A DNA stretch of 64,000 nt from Scleropages formosus (taxonomy: Eukaryota; Chordata; Actinopteri; Osteoglossiformes; Osteoglossidae), in the NCBI RefSeq assembly GCF_900964775.1, contig NC_041815.1, positions 15,279,489-15,343,488 on the forward strand, given 5' to 3'. The notes beneath the pieces are model-generated. The model did no database searches. It was not told where the DNA came from and was given only the letters and a program-made list of their open reading frames with translations. Each line of letters begins with the position of its first letter. Positions within the stretch are counted from its first letter, which is position 1. This document shows positions 23,903 to 34,185 of this stretch, piece after piece. The translations under genes were made by a program, and so were the position numbers.

Positions 23903-24039
23903 TGATATGGATTAAGTAGTAATAAAAAAATGTGAAAACATAGCCTCATCTGCACGTAATTAGTAATGTACCTGCTGCATCGCCGCACCCCCGACAGAAG
24001 CAAATATAATTTAGCATTTTCCTCTAAAGTGATGTACAA

Positions 24040-24275
24040 TGATTATTTTTGTGATACCTTTGTCCAAAGCAATTTACAGTGCTAGGTATGCTACACTAAA
24101 CTCCCTGGAATCATTACCAGATTTACAGACCAGAGCAGTGCTATACACTCATCCACACCATTAGAGCAATTCCAAATGATCAGTCCACCTGAAATACAGG
24201 ATTCAAACATAAATGCAAATTCACACCTCAGGTGTTCTTGGGCATCAGCACAACCATTGAGCCACAGTGGTGTAT
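24040..24275 (-). repeat. diverged SINE with L2-like tail
   Basis: TTTGTCCAAAGCAATTTACAGTGCTAGG at the left is the reverse complement of the common SINE/LINE tail (GCTTTGGA-type). The right end CAACCATTGAGCCACAGTGGTG resembles a reversed tRNA-like head. Heavily diverged. Confidence 0.5.
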
Positions 24276-25261
24276 AATTATTAACAATGAAATATAAGTT
24301 ACAAAATTATGTATTGCTATATTTTTTTAAGCTAAATTCAGGACAACTTATAAAAAAATTTATTGCATCCATTTTATAGTTGATTTCATAAAAAAGAGAA
24401 AAGGAGATCCCCATACCTTGTTTTCTATATAAACGCTGGTCAAATCTATTAGTTGTAACAAGTTAAAGAAGGTCACCTCAAATAAAAACATTTGCAACAC
24501 ACTGGACAGTACGCAAAACATGGTTGTTTCAGCATGCACGGTCACTGTTGGTTAAAGATGAAATGTCTTTCATCACAAAAAGTACAGAATGCAGTAGAAA
24601 TGGTTTGGACCAGAAAACTTCCAAGAGGACTTTACATTAAATCACCCTAGTTTATATTGAGTCGCTGTGCAAATACACATGAAATGTATCGATGTCGTAC
24701 TGCCCCCTACAGTGGAAAAATTGTAAGGGATTCTGCTCTCAGTGCATCAGCGTAACATGTTCTGTTCAAACAAGATAATCAGTCTGTTGTTTACATACAC
24801 ATGTGAATGACACAGATTACATAGGCTTTACTATTTAATAAATGTAAACCTGTCCTAAGGTACCTTCGTTGACTGTGTGTTTGTCCCATCCTGTTATGTG
24901 CACAGCCCTTTGTGCTAATGCAAGCCTTGATTGGTCATTATTTGATTAGCTCAATCAGGTGTGCTGATGGTAGAACAGAACAAACAGAGAAAATGACTGG
25001 GGAGGGTTCTGGAATTGTGGAATCGCTGAGGTCGGGTCAGTGCAATATGACAAGAAACAATCTAGTCTGCGCACAAACGATCACTAGTTGATTTACTACG
25101 ATGACTTTAGGGTTAATGTTTTTTTAAACCTATTTTGGATTTTGCCACGCACTGTGGATGTTGTGTTACAATTAATAGCATTGAGCGTGATTGGTAGATT
25201 TAAGTAACTCCTGCCCTTTCTGATCAGCAGTAATTAACAAACACACCCATTCAAAACTGCA
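24276..25261. other. intergenic upstream of claudin gene 5
   Basis: No gene or repeat recognised. The last few hundred bases should contain the claudin gene 5 promoter. Confidence 0.5.
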
Positions 25262-25267
25262 TATAAT
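25262..25267 (+). promoter_or_regulatory. possible TATA-like element of claudin gene 5
   Basis: GCATATAATGG about 65-70 bases upstream of the ATG at 25331. It would give a leader of only about 40 bases. Weak evidence. Confidence 0.35.
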
Positions 25268-25330
25268 GGAAGGACCAGAGACTTTTGAGTCATAAAGCCT
25301 TTCAGACTTTTTTGTTGTCCTTGGTACATC

Positions 25331-25963
25331 ATGGCCTCAGCAGGTCTACAGATTTTGGGAGTTATTCTGGCAGTTATTGGGTGGCTGGGTGAGATTATTA
25401 TTTGTGCGCTGCCCATGTGGAAGGTGACCGCGTTCATTGGCGCGAACATCGTCACTGCTCAAACAGTCTGGGAGGGTCTGTGGATGGACTGTGTTGTGCA
25501 GAGCACAGGCCAGATGCAGTGCAAGGTGTACGACTCCATGCTGGCGCTGCCTCAGGATCTACAAGCTGCTAGGGCCCTCGTTGTGATCTCCATCTTGGTG
25601 GCACTCATCGGCGTCTTGCTGTCTGTCATCGGGGGACAGTGCACAAACTGCATCCAGGATGCTGCTGCCAAGTCTAAAGTGGCCCTTGTGTCTGGTGCGG
25701 TGTTCATCGTCGCCGGTGTGCTCTGCCTCGTGCCCGTATGCTGGTCGGCAAACACCGTCATCCGGGACTTCTACAACCCCGTGGTGGCTGGCGCTCAGAA
25801 ACGGGAGCTCGGTGCCTCACTCTTCATTGGCTGGGGGGCAGCAGGTCTCATGCTGATGGGTGGGGGGCTCCTCTGCCTCCAGTGCCCCCCGAAGGAGACC
25901 CGAGGGTACCCGGTCAAGTACTCTGCTGCAAGGTCCAAGACCAGTTCGGGAGCTTATGTGTGA
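25331..25963 (+). CDS. claudin (ZF-A89/claudin-4-like), array gene 5
   Basis: Intact 210-residue claudin in one coding exon. [10 protein letters not shown] is the canonical start of the group. The first loop has W, GLW and [13 protein letters not shown]2 is followed by QCTNC, then TM3, a second loop with DFYNPVV, TM4, and CLQCPP. The tail ends SSGAYV with the PDZ-binding YV. Overall it resembles the zebrafish claudin-like protein ZF-A89 and mammalian claudins 3, 4 and 6. An unusual acidic residue lies in TM1 (GWLGEIIIC; most members have a neutral residue). The AATAAA at 26082 is about 120 bases past the stop, giving a compact transcript. It lies 2.4 kb downstream of gene 4 and 1.1 kb upstream of gene 6, all co-oriented. 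Confidence 0.97.
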   Translation: MASAGLQILGVILAVIGWLGEIIICALPMWKVTAFIGANIVTAQTVWEGLWMDCVVQSTGQMQCKVYDSMLALPQDLQAARALVVISILVALIGVLLSVIGGQCTNCIQDAAAKSKVALVSGAVFIVAGVLCLVPVCWSANTVIRDFYNPVVAGAQKRELGASLFIGWGAAGLMLMGGGLLCLQCPPKETRGYPVKYSAARSKTSSGAYV

Positions 25964-26081
25964 GGACATGCCTACCACCATGAAGTTCTAGTGAGGCCTC
26001 TTTGACCAAGATAGCTGATCAAATTTTGTTTCCTCTATAATGTTGAGCTTTAATTTGGTCTCAATTTTAAGTGTCTTTGCT

Positions 26082-26087
26082 AATAAA
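26082..26087 (+). terminator. polyadenylation signal of claudin gene 5
   Basis: AATAAA 119 bases after the stop codon in the right orientation. Confidence 0.65.
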
Positions 26088-26522
26088 AGTTTTAAACCTA
26101 TTTAGTCAGTCTTTCTCTTGATGGAAGGTATTTCTGCATCTGACAGTATAATAGAAGGGTTGAGGTGTCTTAAATGACCTGCTCAGCATAACTTAAAAGA
26201 TGCTTTCTGTGAGTGGTTTGTATTCAAAACAGGTCTTTCAAATAAAATACATAAAAGCTTTAAGCTAAAAACAGTCCCATCCTTTACTGAGGGAAATAGA
26301 AACACTTGGGGCAGGGGGGGAAAGATAGACCAAGTGCAGCCTCTGGTCTTCAGTACTTTCAATACCATTCTTGCCCTGTAGGGCATGCACATGTTCCGCT
26401 CACGTTCCTGCTACCCCAATGTGTCACAAGGCCTATGAAATAGGGGCCATAGTGAAGTTTGGTTAGGCTTGTTTTGAACTTCTAATGGGAGTAAGGGTAA
26501 AATACCTATAACTGTTACAGCT

Positions 26523-26704
26523 TTGTGTCAGTAAGATGGTGGTGACCCATACCCTTAGAATTTGTGCTGGTTTCAATTCCACCTTCTGTGGCAGTACCCT
26601 TGAGCATGCTGCTTAACTGAATGAACCCAGTAGATAGCTCTATAAATGAGTAAATCTTATAATACTGCAACCTGATTGGGAGAAAAGCATTAGCTAAAAT
26701 GTAA
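26523..26704 (+). repeat. old tRNA-derived SINE, second family
   Basis: Middle and tail match the copy at 20669: a box-B-like GGTTTCAATTCCACC, CTCTATAAATGAGTAAAT, then GATTGGGAGAAAAGCATTAGC. The head is decayed. Confidence 0.5.
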
Positions 26705-27088
26705 AGTTGTCCTGCTGTTTCCAGCTCTGTTAAGGCTACTTGGAATAAACCAACATAGCGGCGTTTCTAGGGGGATGTATGGAATTCTCTAGCTAGGCCT
26801 GTGAATTGATTTTAAAAAGTACACGCATTCCTGCGTAGCTTTACATTACTTCAGTGTCACATCTGAATGAACTCTTTGGGCTCATGGAGCTCAAGGCTTC
26901 CGGTTTCTGCTGACTGCAGGGATCCAGTTAGGCAGGTTTCTCAAGCCGGATGTAAACCCTCCCCTTAGCATGTTATCAAACAGGTTTACGTTGGTTGTGC
27001 TGTGGTGAGAGAACCAGAGAAGCGTCGGTCGGTGAAGACATCAGCAGCTGCTCACAGTGGTGAAATCAACCCCCGAAGAGGCTTCACC

Positions 27089-27826
27089 ATGGGGCGGGTA
27101 GCAAAGGAAGTGTCCGGCCAGGTCCTCTGTTTCATGGGCTTTGTTGGGGTGTGCCTGACATGCGGAATTCCAATGTGGCGGGTGACCACGTACATCGGGG
27201 CCAACATCGTCACAGGGCAGATCATATGGGATGGCTTGTGGATGCAGTGCGTGATGCAAAGCACGGGCCAGATGCAGTGCAGCCTTCAGTCCTCCATCAT
27301 GGGAATCTCTCAGGACCTACAGGCTGGTCAGGCCTTGACTGTCATCTCCCTTGTGGTGGCCTTCATCGGCTTTGCGCTGTCCTTCGTTGGCGTCAAGTGC
27401 ACCAGCTGCCTGAGCCGCGATGTGTCCCAGACGAAGGTGGTCATCCTGTCGGGAATCATCTGCATCATCGCAGGAGTCCTCTGTCTGATTCCCACAGCTT
27501 GGTCTGCAGCCATAGCTGTAACAGACTATGAGAACCCTGTGGTCATTCAGTCTCAGAAGAGAGAGATAGGTGCATCTATCTTCATTGGATGGGGATCGAG
27601 CATTCTGCTGATCATTGGAGGATCTGTCCTTTGCTCATCCTGTCCACCACAAGACCCCAAATACTTCTACCAGACCTACCCTCCACAGTACACTGCCTAC
27701 CCTGGATCCATATATACGGCTAGATCATATATGCCTGCAAAGACATATATGCCACCCAAGACATATTCTCCGGCAAGGCAGTATGGCCCTGCTTCAAGGC
27801 CCACTTCACCCGGACAGTATCTTTAA
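27089..27826 (+). CDS. claudin with long proline/tyrosine-rich tail, array gene 6
   Basis: Intact 245-residue claudin in one coding exon, about 30 residues longer than its neighbours because of its tail. The start at 27089 has a strong context (CACCATGG); the frame is open further upstream only without an ATG. The N terminus MGRVAKEVSGQVLCFMG lacks the usual AGLQILG. The first loop has W, GLW and [11 protein letters not shown], followed by SLQSSIMGISQDLQAGQAL, which differs from the [20 protein letters not shown] of the others. TM2 is followed by KCTSC. The second loop reads DYENPV rather than DFYNPL. TM4 is followed by CSSCPP. The tail has imperfect tandem units YMPAKT, YMPPKT, YSPARQ, YGPAS and ends PGQYL. 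Same barrier role expected, but a divergent subtype; AATAAA at 27983. Confidence 0.94.
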   Translation: MGRVAKEVSGQVLCFMGFVGVCLTCGIPMWRVTTYIGANIVTGQIIWDGLWMQCVMQSTGQMQCSLQSSIMGISQDLQAGQALTVISLVVAFIGFALSFVGVKCTSCLSRDVSQTKVVILSGIICIIAGVLCLIPTAWSAAIAVTDYENPVVIQSQKREIGASIFIGWGSSILLIIGGSVLCSSCPPQDPKYFYQTYPPQYTAYPGSIYTARSYMPAKTYMPPKTYSPARQYGPASRPTSPGQYL

Positions 27827-27982
27827 TAAGTCAAACAAGGGAAGTAATCTGGATATTGACTTATTTTCTCTGATACTTCCTTCTTTTGGTTTGTCTTTGT
27901 GCCATAAGATCCTTTAGTCTCATGATGTACATTTTACTGTTAAGTCTTGTGAATTACATTTTTGTTGTTTTACATTGTGTCA

Positions 27983-27988
27983 AATAAA
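27983..27988 (+). terminator. polyadenylation signal of claudin gene 6
   Basis: AATAAA 157 bases past the stop, followed by a T-rich stretch. Confidence 0.6.
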
Positions 27989-28907
27989 TTTTTCTAACTT
28001 TTTTCGTGAAAATGATCCTAATATTCATGACAATTTAAATTTAGGAATAATTATAGAAAATCTGTCAATTTGAAATGTGGGAGAAATAAGACAATATGGA
28101 GACCCACCAGTCTACTCTAAGACTAGCAAAGTTCTCAAAAAGTACTGGTATTTGAAATGGTCTTCTTATAAAGTGCTGGCGACATGCTTGCCGTGTCACT
28201 GGTGTAAGATTAGCAAACTATTTTAAGATTACTGTTGACATTACTTTTTCATTGTACATATTTTAAGATAGCTGCTCATGATCTGTGTGCCAAAAAATAA
28301 TTTAAATATCTGCAGTATAGTCAAAAGTAGATGATAAATTATCATCTATCTTACATTAACTATGTTTATACTGTTATTTGCACTCTGGTTTTATTTTTTT
28401 GCTTTTATGTTTTGAATAAAAGTTATGTAGTTAAGTGTCCTTTATACTTTTATGTCACTTGATGAGTTAAACAAGACTGAAAGGAACTGCTGTTTCACTG
28501 TGTTTATTTATTTCTTATATTTGAACACTTGTTTAAATTAGTTATTTCCTGATCATCCTAAAATGATCGTGAGAGAAGGGTACCGTGTAATAAACTGCAT
28601 GAGCTGCAGGTGTGATGGCCAAAAATTCTAATGGAGACATAATCCTTGGTCCATACTGGTGTACAGAAGGTATTCAAACTGGCTACCTTCCTCCGATCGG
28701 TTCTGAGCTTTGTAAAAGTGCTATTCGCCATCTTTCCAAGTTCCTTTTCCTTATCTGTATAGTGTCAGGCGTGACGCAGGTTTGACTGAAACCTATTAGC
28801 ATTCCAACGGCTAAACACTGAAAAATGTTGCTGAGCTGGAACTGGTTTGTGTAAATTTACCCAAGCTAATTTCTGGTTAGAATCGTTACATATTAACGCC
28901 CCTTCGA
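27989..28907. other. AT-rich intergenic, no gene seen
   Basis: No coding motif or recognised repeat before the V-SINE at 28919. Confidence 0.5.
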
Positions 28908-28918
28908 GAACTCTTACA

Positions 28919-29261
28919 TTGACATTTATTTATTTAGCAGCCGCTTTTCTCCAAAGCAACTTCCAATGAGCTCTATGTAGTGTCATCAGCCCACACACCT
29001 TATTTACCAAGCTGACTTACACTGCTAGTTACACTACCTACACTGGGTCACTCATCAGTAGAACACACACACTCTCTCTGTCACTCACACACTATGGGGG
29101 ACCTGAACAGCATGTCTTTGGACTGTGGGAGGAAACCAGAGCACCCGGAGGAAACCCACGCAGACACGGGGAGAACATGCAAACTCCACACAGACTGAGC
29201 GGGGATCGAACCCATGTTCTCTCGCACCACCAGGCGCTGTGAGACAGCAGCGTTACTCACT
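28919..29261 (-). repeat. V-domain SINE with 11-base target duplication
   Basis: On the minus strand: tRNA-like head (AACGCTGCTGTCTCACAGCG, GGGTTCGATCCCCGC), GGAGTTTGCATGTTCTCCCC, the V-domain (TCCTCCCACAGTCCAAAGAC), a GTGTGTGAGTGACAG section, and a tail TTGCTTTGGAGAAAAGCGG followed by TAAATAAATAAATG. Perfect duplication GAACTCTTACA lies at 28908-28918 and 29262-29272. The tail is shared with the L2-like LINE at 59243. Confidence 0.88.
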
Positions 29262-29573
29262 GAACTCTTACAGAAAAAAGATTGTAAATGATCAGACAAA
29301 CAAGTAGGTTGTGACTCTTCATCGCAGTGGAAAACACCCGGTGCTGCCAGTCTGCAATACCCTGCAGGGTGCAGCAGTGTTCTTGCTGCGCATGTGGATA
29401 TTAGGGCTCTTCCTAGGTTTTTTCAGATTTCCTGGATTCCATAGTTACCCGCTCCACATGTAGAAGGTGACCTTTAGGTATTTGTTAAATATTTTTTAAA
29501 TACCTGATTATATAATAGTGTATTCCTATGAAAAGCAGTCTCTGTCACTCCTGTTAATATCACTGATAATTGT

Positions 29574-29767
29574 CTGAACCGCTTGTCCCATACGGGGCCG
29601 CGGGGAGCCGGAGCCTAACCCGACAACGCAGGGCGTAAGGCTGGAGGGGGAGGGGACACATCCAGGACGGGACGCCAGTCCATCGCAAGGCACCCCAAGC
29701 GTGACTCGAACCCCGGACCCACCGGAGAGCAGGACCCGGTCCAACCCGCTGCGCCACCGCACCCCCC
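29574..29767 (-). repeat. young (TG)n-family SINE without tail, copy at 29.6 kb
   Basis: Complete body from GGGGGGTGCGGTGGCGCAGCGGG to AAGCGGTTCAG, bounded by a perfect 14-base duplication TCACTGATAATTGT (29560-29573 and 29768-29781). The (TG)n tail is absent, so the tail is not essential or was lost on insertion. Confidence 0.92.
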
Positions 29768-29781
29768 TCACTGATAATTGT

Positions 29782-31226
29782 TAAATAAGTAAATTAATAT
29801 GTTAATATTTTACAGTTTGTCAGATAAGGTGACCTCAGCAGAGTGGATGCTTGGCTGAATACACGCAATGTGAACACATAGACATAACCTTAATAAATAA
29901 GAATGCAAACTGGGGTTGGACCCTTTGAAACAAGGAACCCTGAGAAGATGATAACGCTACTTCTTTATACAAAGTCATAACGTAGAAAGCAGTCAGTGTA
30001 TGCAAGAAGGCATCTTCATCATCTTGCTGAATACTATACTAATAATGTCATAATCATAATATTCCCTTCAGAGAATGAAAAAATACTTTTGTTGTATAAG
30101 CTCCAGCTTAGTTAAAAACACACCTCATAGTATCTTGGCTTTTTTTTTTTGTAGATTTGTGCTCTGAAAATACTTTTAGTGTATAAAGGAAAGATTTTAC
30201 ACATAGTTTTTACACAACGGTCATGCCTTTTTCTTAACCACAATGAAGCAATAATAAAGCACGCAAACAATACTAAGTACACAGGCAGATTTTGAATTAA
30301 AAATTAAATAGAAAAATTTAAAAATTAAAAATAAAAGTGGAACAACTTAAAAGCACAGGCGTCTTTTTCTCAAGTCAGTTTAACAGACTTTAATCACAGT
30401 GGTTTGTTTACACTTGTTAAAAGACTAAGAAAAGTGCAGGTGCAGGCTGAATGTAAAGGGAGTGCGGGAGCCATAAACACGACACACCCCGTTTCTCTAC
30501 GCCGTGTGGTCAGCTGCAAGTACTATGGTAAACTCTGCCCGATGTTTGACCCCTGCTCTTAATATATGGACATCAGCTGTAAGACATGAGCGCTTTGGAA
30601 GGATGTAGAAACACACGATCCAGACAACGTCAATAAATGTTTCTCTTTTATACAGCTCAGGTTTCATGTCTTTCAGACGACGGATGACAGTCCGACTCAT
30701 GAGTGTTTCAAAGAGCAATTTCTAAAAGATGTACCGCTTTCTCAGTATGTTTCGATGTAGGTCAAGTAAAAATGTTGCCACGTATTGTTATTTTGTTGAT
30801 TAGCCAGGTCTTCTATCTACTTTTACCGCGATATAGATGTGCTGTACTTGTACAGTCTAGGTTTCATACTTTTAAGGTTCAAGGTTTAGAATCTGATAAT
30901 GAATTAAGTCTTTGTTCCCAACAACCGTGGAAACAGCTGTAGTCGTATTTTTTGTAACTGTTTGGAAAATGCCGTAGGTGCGGTTTTGCCCTTTTTAACT
31001 TCCTGAAACTCAAAGTATCTGCGAAAAACTGGTTAAGCCACATGTTGGCAACCTTCTGTTTGCTTACGTTACATTTCCAGGGACGTAACCTTGTCATCAT
31101 TTCTTTTACATTTCTACACCGGATAGACACACGAAGCAAAAAGACGACTGTGATCATTTTAAAAACCATCAGTTTTAGCGGTGTGCACAATTTCATTTGC
31201 GTAGTGGTCAGCAGTTTGAGAATGAG
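29782..31226. other. intergenic, no gene seen
   Basis: Mostly AT-rich; no coding motif. Frames near 30.5-31.2 kb are under 106 codons and unrecognisable. Confidence 0.5.
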
Positions 31227-31239
31227 CTGAGCTCAAACA

Positions 31240-31656
31240 CACACATGCCCAGTCTGAAACCATTTATCCCAAGCGGGGCCACAGTGAGCCAGAGCCTAAC
31301 CCGGCAACACAGGGCACAAGACTGGAGGGGACACATCCAGGACAGGACACCAGTCCATCACAAGGCACCCCAAGTAGGACTCGAACCACAGACCCACCAG
31401 AGAGCAGGACCTGGCAAAACCTGTTGCGCTACCACACCACCACGCCCCTTCTTTGAGCTTTCAGAACCGCTCATCCCATACGGGGTCACGGGGAACCGGA
31501 GCCAACCCGGTAACACAGGGCGTAAGGCCGGAGGGGGAGGGGACACACCCAGAACGGGACGCCAGTCCGTCGCAAGGCACCCCAAGCAGGACTCAAACCC
31601 CAGACCCACTGGAGAGCAGGACTGTGGTCCAACCCACTGCACCACCACACCCCCTT
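31240..31656 (-). repeat. tandem pair of (TG)n-family SINEs inside one duplication
   Basis: Two copies follow head to tail: an older one (about 31240-31446, with GGACACATCCAGGACAGGACACC) and a younger one (about 31447-31656, with GGAGGGGGAGGGGACACACCC). Both are minus-oriented. A perfect 13-base duplication, CTGAGCTCAAACA, lies at 31227-31239 and 31657-31669 and brackets the pair. Confidence 0.82.
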
Positions 31657-32008
31657 CTGAGCTCAAACAATGAAGGACATTTATTCTATGTGATACCAGC
31701 AAAAGTGTCACAGAATTCATTTTAACAACATTAAGTGCTAAGATCCCCTGTATATGTGTCTCAGAATCATTGTGGAGGTCTAATGTGAAAAATATTGTGA
31801 TTTTGATAGATCATCGTTAGAAATCAGTGCTCTAGAAGGTGAGCTGTTTTTCCTTTTCTTTTAAACAAAACATATGGTAAAGTGATTCGAGCTCAGGGAG
31901 GAGACCAAAACCTTCATCGTGGTTCAGTGAAAAGAATCCCGCAGAGCTGGTATTGAGCGCTCCGCACTTATGTTTGCTGTGCAGCTGAACACCGCCCTCT
32001 TGCAGAGT

Positions 32009-32016
32009 CATAAAAG
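32009..32016 (+). promoter_or_regulatory. TATA-like element of claudin gene 7
   Basis: GTCATAAAAGCACC, 111-118 bases upstream of the ATG at 32127, matching the TATA-to-ATG spacing of sister genes. Confidence 0.5.
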
Positions 32017-32126
32017 CACCCGCTTGCATCAGTTCGGTAACTCCAGTGCGAAGGGAGAACTCGGAAGGGAGCAACACCCTCAGGAGCCACAGAAAGAAGT
32101 CAGCCGGAGACGCAGCCGCTTTCAGC

Positions 32127-32816
32127 ATGCGGTCTGTCGGGATGCAGACGCTGGGGAGTAGCCTGGCACTCCTGGGATGGCTGGGGGTGATCCTCTCCTG
32201 CGGCCTCCCCATGTGGAAGGTTACAGCTTTCATCGGGACAAACATTGTGACGGCGCAGATCATCTGGGAGGGCATCTGGATGAACTGTGTGATGCAAAGC
32301 ACAGGCCAGACACAGTGCAAGATGTATGATTCCACACTGGTGCTGAGCCCTGACCTGCAGGCGGCACGTGCCTTAATGATCATCGCCATCATTCTGGGCA
32401 TCACGGGGCTCCTTCTGGCCTTCATTGGGGGAAAGTGCACCAACTTCGTAGCAGAGGGGCTCACCAAGGCGAAGCTCACCAGTGCCGCTGGCTTCATCCT
32501 GATTTCGACCGGCATCCTGTGCCTGGTACCCGTCTCCTGGACGGGCAGCACCATCATATCGGACTTCTACAACCCCCTTTTCACCGACGCACAGCGCAGG
32601 GAGATAGGCGCCTCTCTCTACATCGGCTGGGGTGCCACCGTCCTGCTCATCCTGGGAGGAATCCTGCTTTTAAATCTCTGTCCTCCCAAAGAGGAGAAGA
32701 GCCCCTCTGTTAAGTACCTCATTGTGAGGTCATCAAGAGCACCCAGCAAAGTGAGCTCAGTGCGCACAGGAGCCCCTTCCACCAGGCCATCCACTCCAGC
32801 AAAGACATACATATGA
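32127..32816 (+). CDS. claudin with reduced cytoplasmic cysteines, array gene 7
   Basis: Intact 229-residue claudin in one coding exon. The start at 32127 (MRSVGMQTLG) aligns with [10 protein letters not shown] of gene 5; Met6 is an alternative, and 27 further upstream codons in frame lack an ATG context and are not expected. The first loop has W30, G49-I50-W51, C54 and C64. TM2 is followed by GGKCTNF: residue 107 is Phe (TTC at 32445-32447) where the others have Cys. After TM4 the sequence is LLLNLCPP instead of LLCCSCPP. Membrane-proximal cysteines at these sites are palmitoylated in studied claudins, so this one may be less acylated. The second loop has DFYNPL. The long Ser/Pro-rich tail ends PAKTYI, with an Ile in place of the final Val. 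A TATA-like element lies at 32009. Confidence 0.95.
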   Translation: MRSVGMQTLGSSLALLGWLGVILSCGLPMWKVTAFIGTNIVTAQIIWEGIWMNCVMQSTGQTQCKMYDSTLVLSPDLQAARALMIIAIILGITGLLLAFIGGKCTNFVAEGLTKAKLTSAAGFILISTGILCLVPVSWTGSTIISDFYNPLFTDAQRREIGASLYIGWGATVLLILGGILLLNLCPPKEEKSPSVKYLIVRSSRAPSKVSSVRTGAPSTRPSTPAKTYI

Positions 32817-33034
32817 GTGTGGAGTATGGAGGACACCTGCTCGTTTAACAAAGGTGCTTTGTTTACTTCTTCTCAAACCCTGAGATACATGTAAGCTGCC
32901 GTGTAAGAGCAATGAGAGGCGCTACAAACGGCTTTAAGGAGGGAAATGCGCGGTTGTGTTTTAAGAAAAGCCCTTCGGCTCTTAACTTTTATTCTTGTGT
33001 GTGCCGAATTTTGAATATTTTTATTCAGACATAC

Positions 33035-33040
33035 ATTAAA
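33035..33040 (+). terminator. possible polyadenylation signal of claudin gene 7
   Basis: ATTAAA about 220 bases past the stop codon. Weak evidence in AT-rich DNA. Confidence 0.35.
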
Positions 33041-34165
33041 TTCATTGTTTAACTTGATGTAAAGAACATCAGAAATACAATCTACCTTTTTGCTGTGGTC
33101 TTTCTCACTGTTGTCACCTAGTCAGTATATAAGATTATTATGAATACGATATTACTGAGCAAGTTCTACAAACATTCTTTAAGAGAATATTAAGAAAAAA
33201 GTTAGAAGTGACCGTAATGGAAGTTATAGTCAGTGAATCAGTTGTCAATATGTTCGTAATTGTATGCGTCAATATTTGTCCTTATTGATTTTCTGTCTTC
33301 AGAAAACTTATTTACTTACTGATAATTCTAGGTTGATATGGCTTCTGTCAAAAAATACAAGAAAAAATCAAATACACAAACACAGAATAGGTACTTTGTC
33401 CATGTTGTTAAAACTCATACAAACTCATGTAATCATGTTCCAAGATTAATGTAATTTATAATCTAAAAAATACCAGGAATGTATAGGTTAACATCATGAA
33501 GGGAATCATCTGAATAAAGAGCAAAAACAGGTGTTTTCCACAGTAATTTAACCCCAATGTTAGTTTGGAGGTTTTATTTTTTTGCCTTGTGTTGTACTGC
33601 CACCTAGTAATGGATGATGGTTATTGTGAGATTCTTAGCCTTTTCAAGACCACAAACACTTTAAGAATCTGATGAAGGCTGGAAACCCCTCCTAGAAAAT
33701 CTCCAGAAATCAATTCACAGAAAATATAGCACTGAATTGATTTAGGTGAAACTTGATCACCTTCACAATATAATTATGCCATAGACAGTAATAACTGACT
33801 AATATTTTTATTCTTAACTTTTATTTAGACAGTGTTACTTTTAAAGCCAACCTGCCCTTCATAGATCCCCCCTCTGAAGCCCATTCATTGACCCCAGCTT
33901 AAGAATTCCTGCACAAGAGACATCTTTTCCCCCAGAAAAGCACTAAGAACAAGATGAATATTGGGGGGGGGGATAGAAAGTAGACTGTTTCATAACAGTG
34001 AAATATATTATACTGTACATTACTACAATACATAGTACAGTATGTCATGAAAATGAACGGTGAAGAGAGATGAAACATGAAACCACAGCTATAGAAATTT
34101 GTTACAGTGCATATCCCAGATAATGACCATGTTTTGATTTTCTGTTTATATTGCTATTAGGTCTT
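33041..34165. other. intergenic and likely 5' leader/intron of claudin gene 8
   Basis: AT-rich. The last part (TGATTTTCTGTTTATATTGCTATTAG just before 34161) looks like a splice acceptor, suggesting that claudin gene 8 has an untranslated upstream exon that I cannot locate. A G run of nine is near 33963. Confidence 0.45.
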
Positions 34166-34185
34166 CAGAGGTGGCAACGACAGCC

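Noticed and set aside
27002-27088. 29-codon N-terminal extension of claudin gene 6
   Set aside because: The frame is open but begins with GTG; the ATG at 27089 has a strong context. The same reasoning removes the upstream codons of genes 8 (GTG) and 3 (an upstream ATG giving an unusual extension).
28919-29272. Regular short phrases with flanking repeats, considered as a repeat array or CRISPR-like structure
   Set aside because: It is a single V-domain SINE with a target duplication; no regularly spaced direct repeats exist in the window.
31832-32557. 241-codon minus-strand frame antisense to claudin gene 7
   Set aside because: It is the shadow of the GC-rich claudin coding strand. Similar antisense frames occur over genes 1, 2, 3, 6, 8 and 9, and none has a recognisable protein motif.
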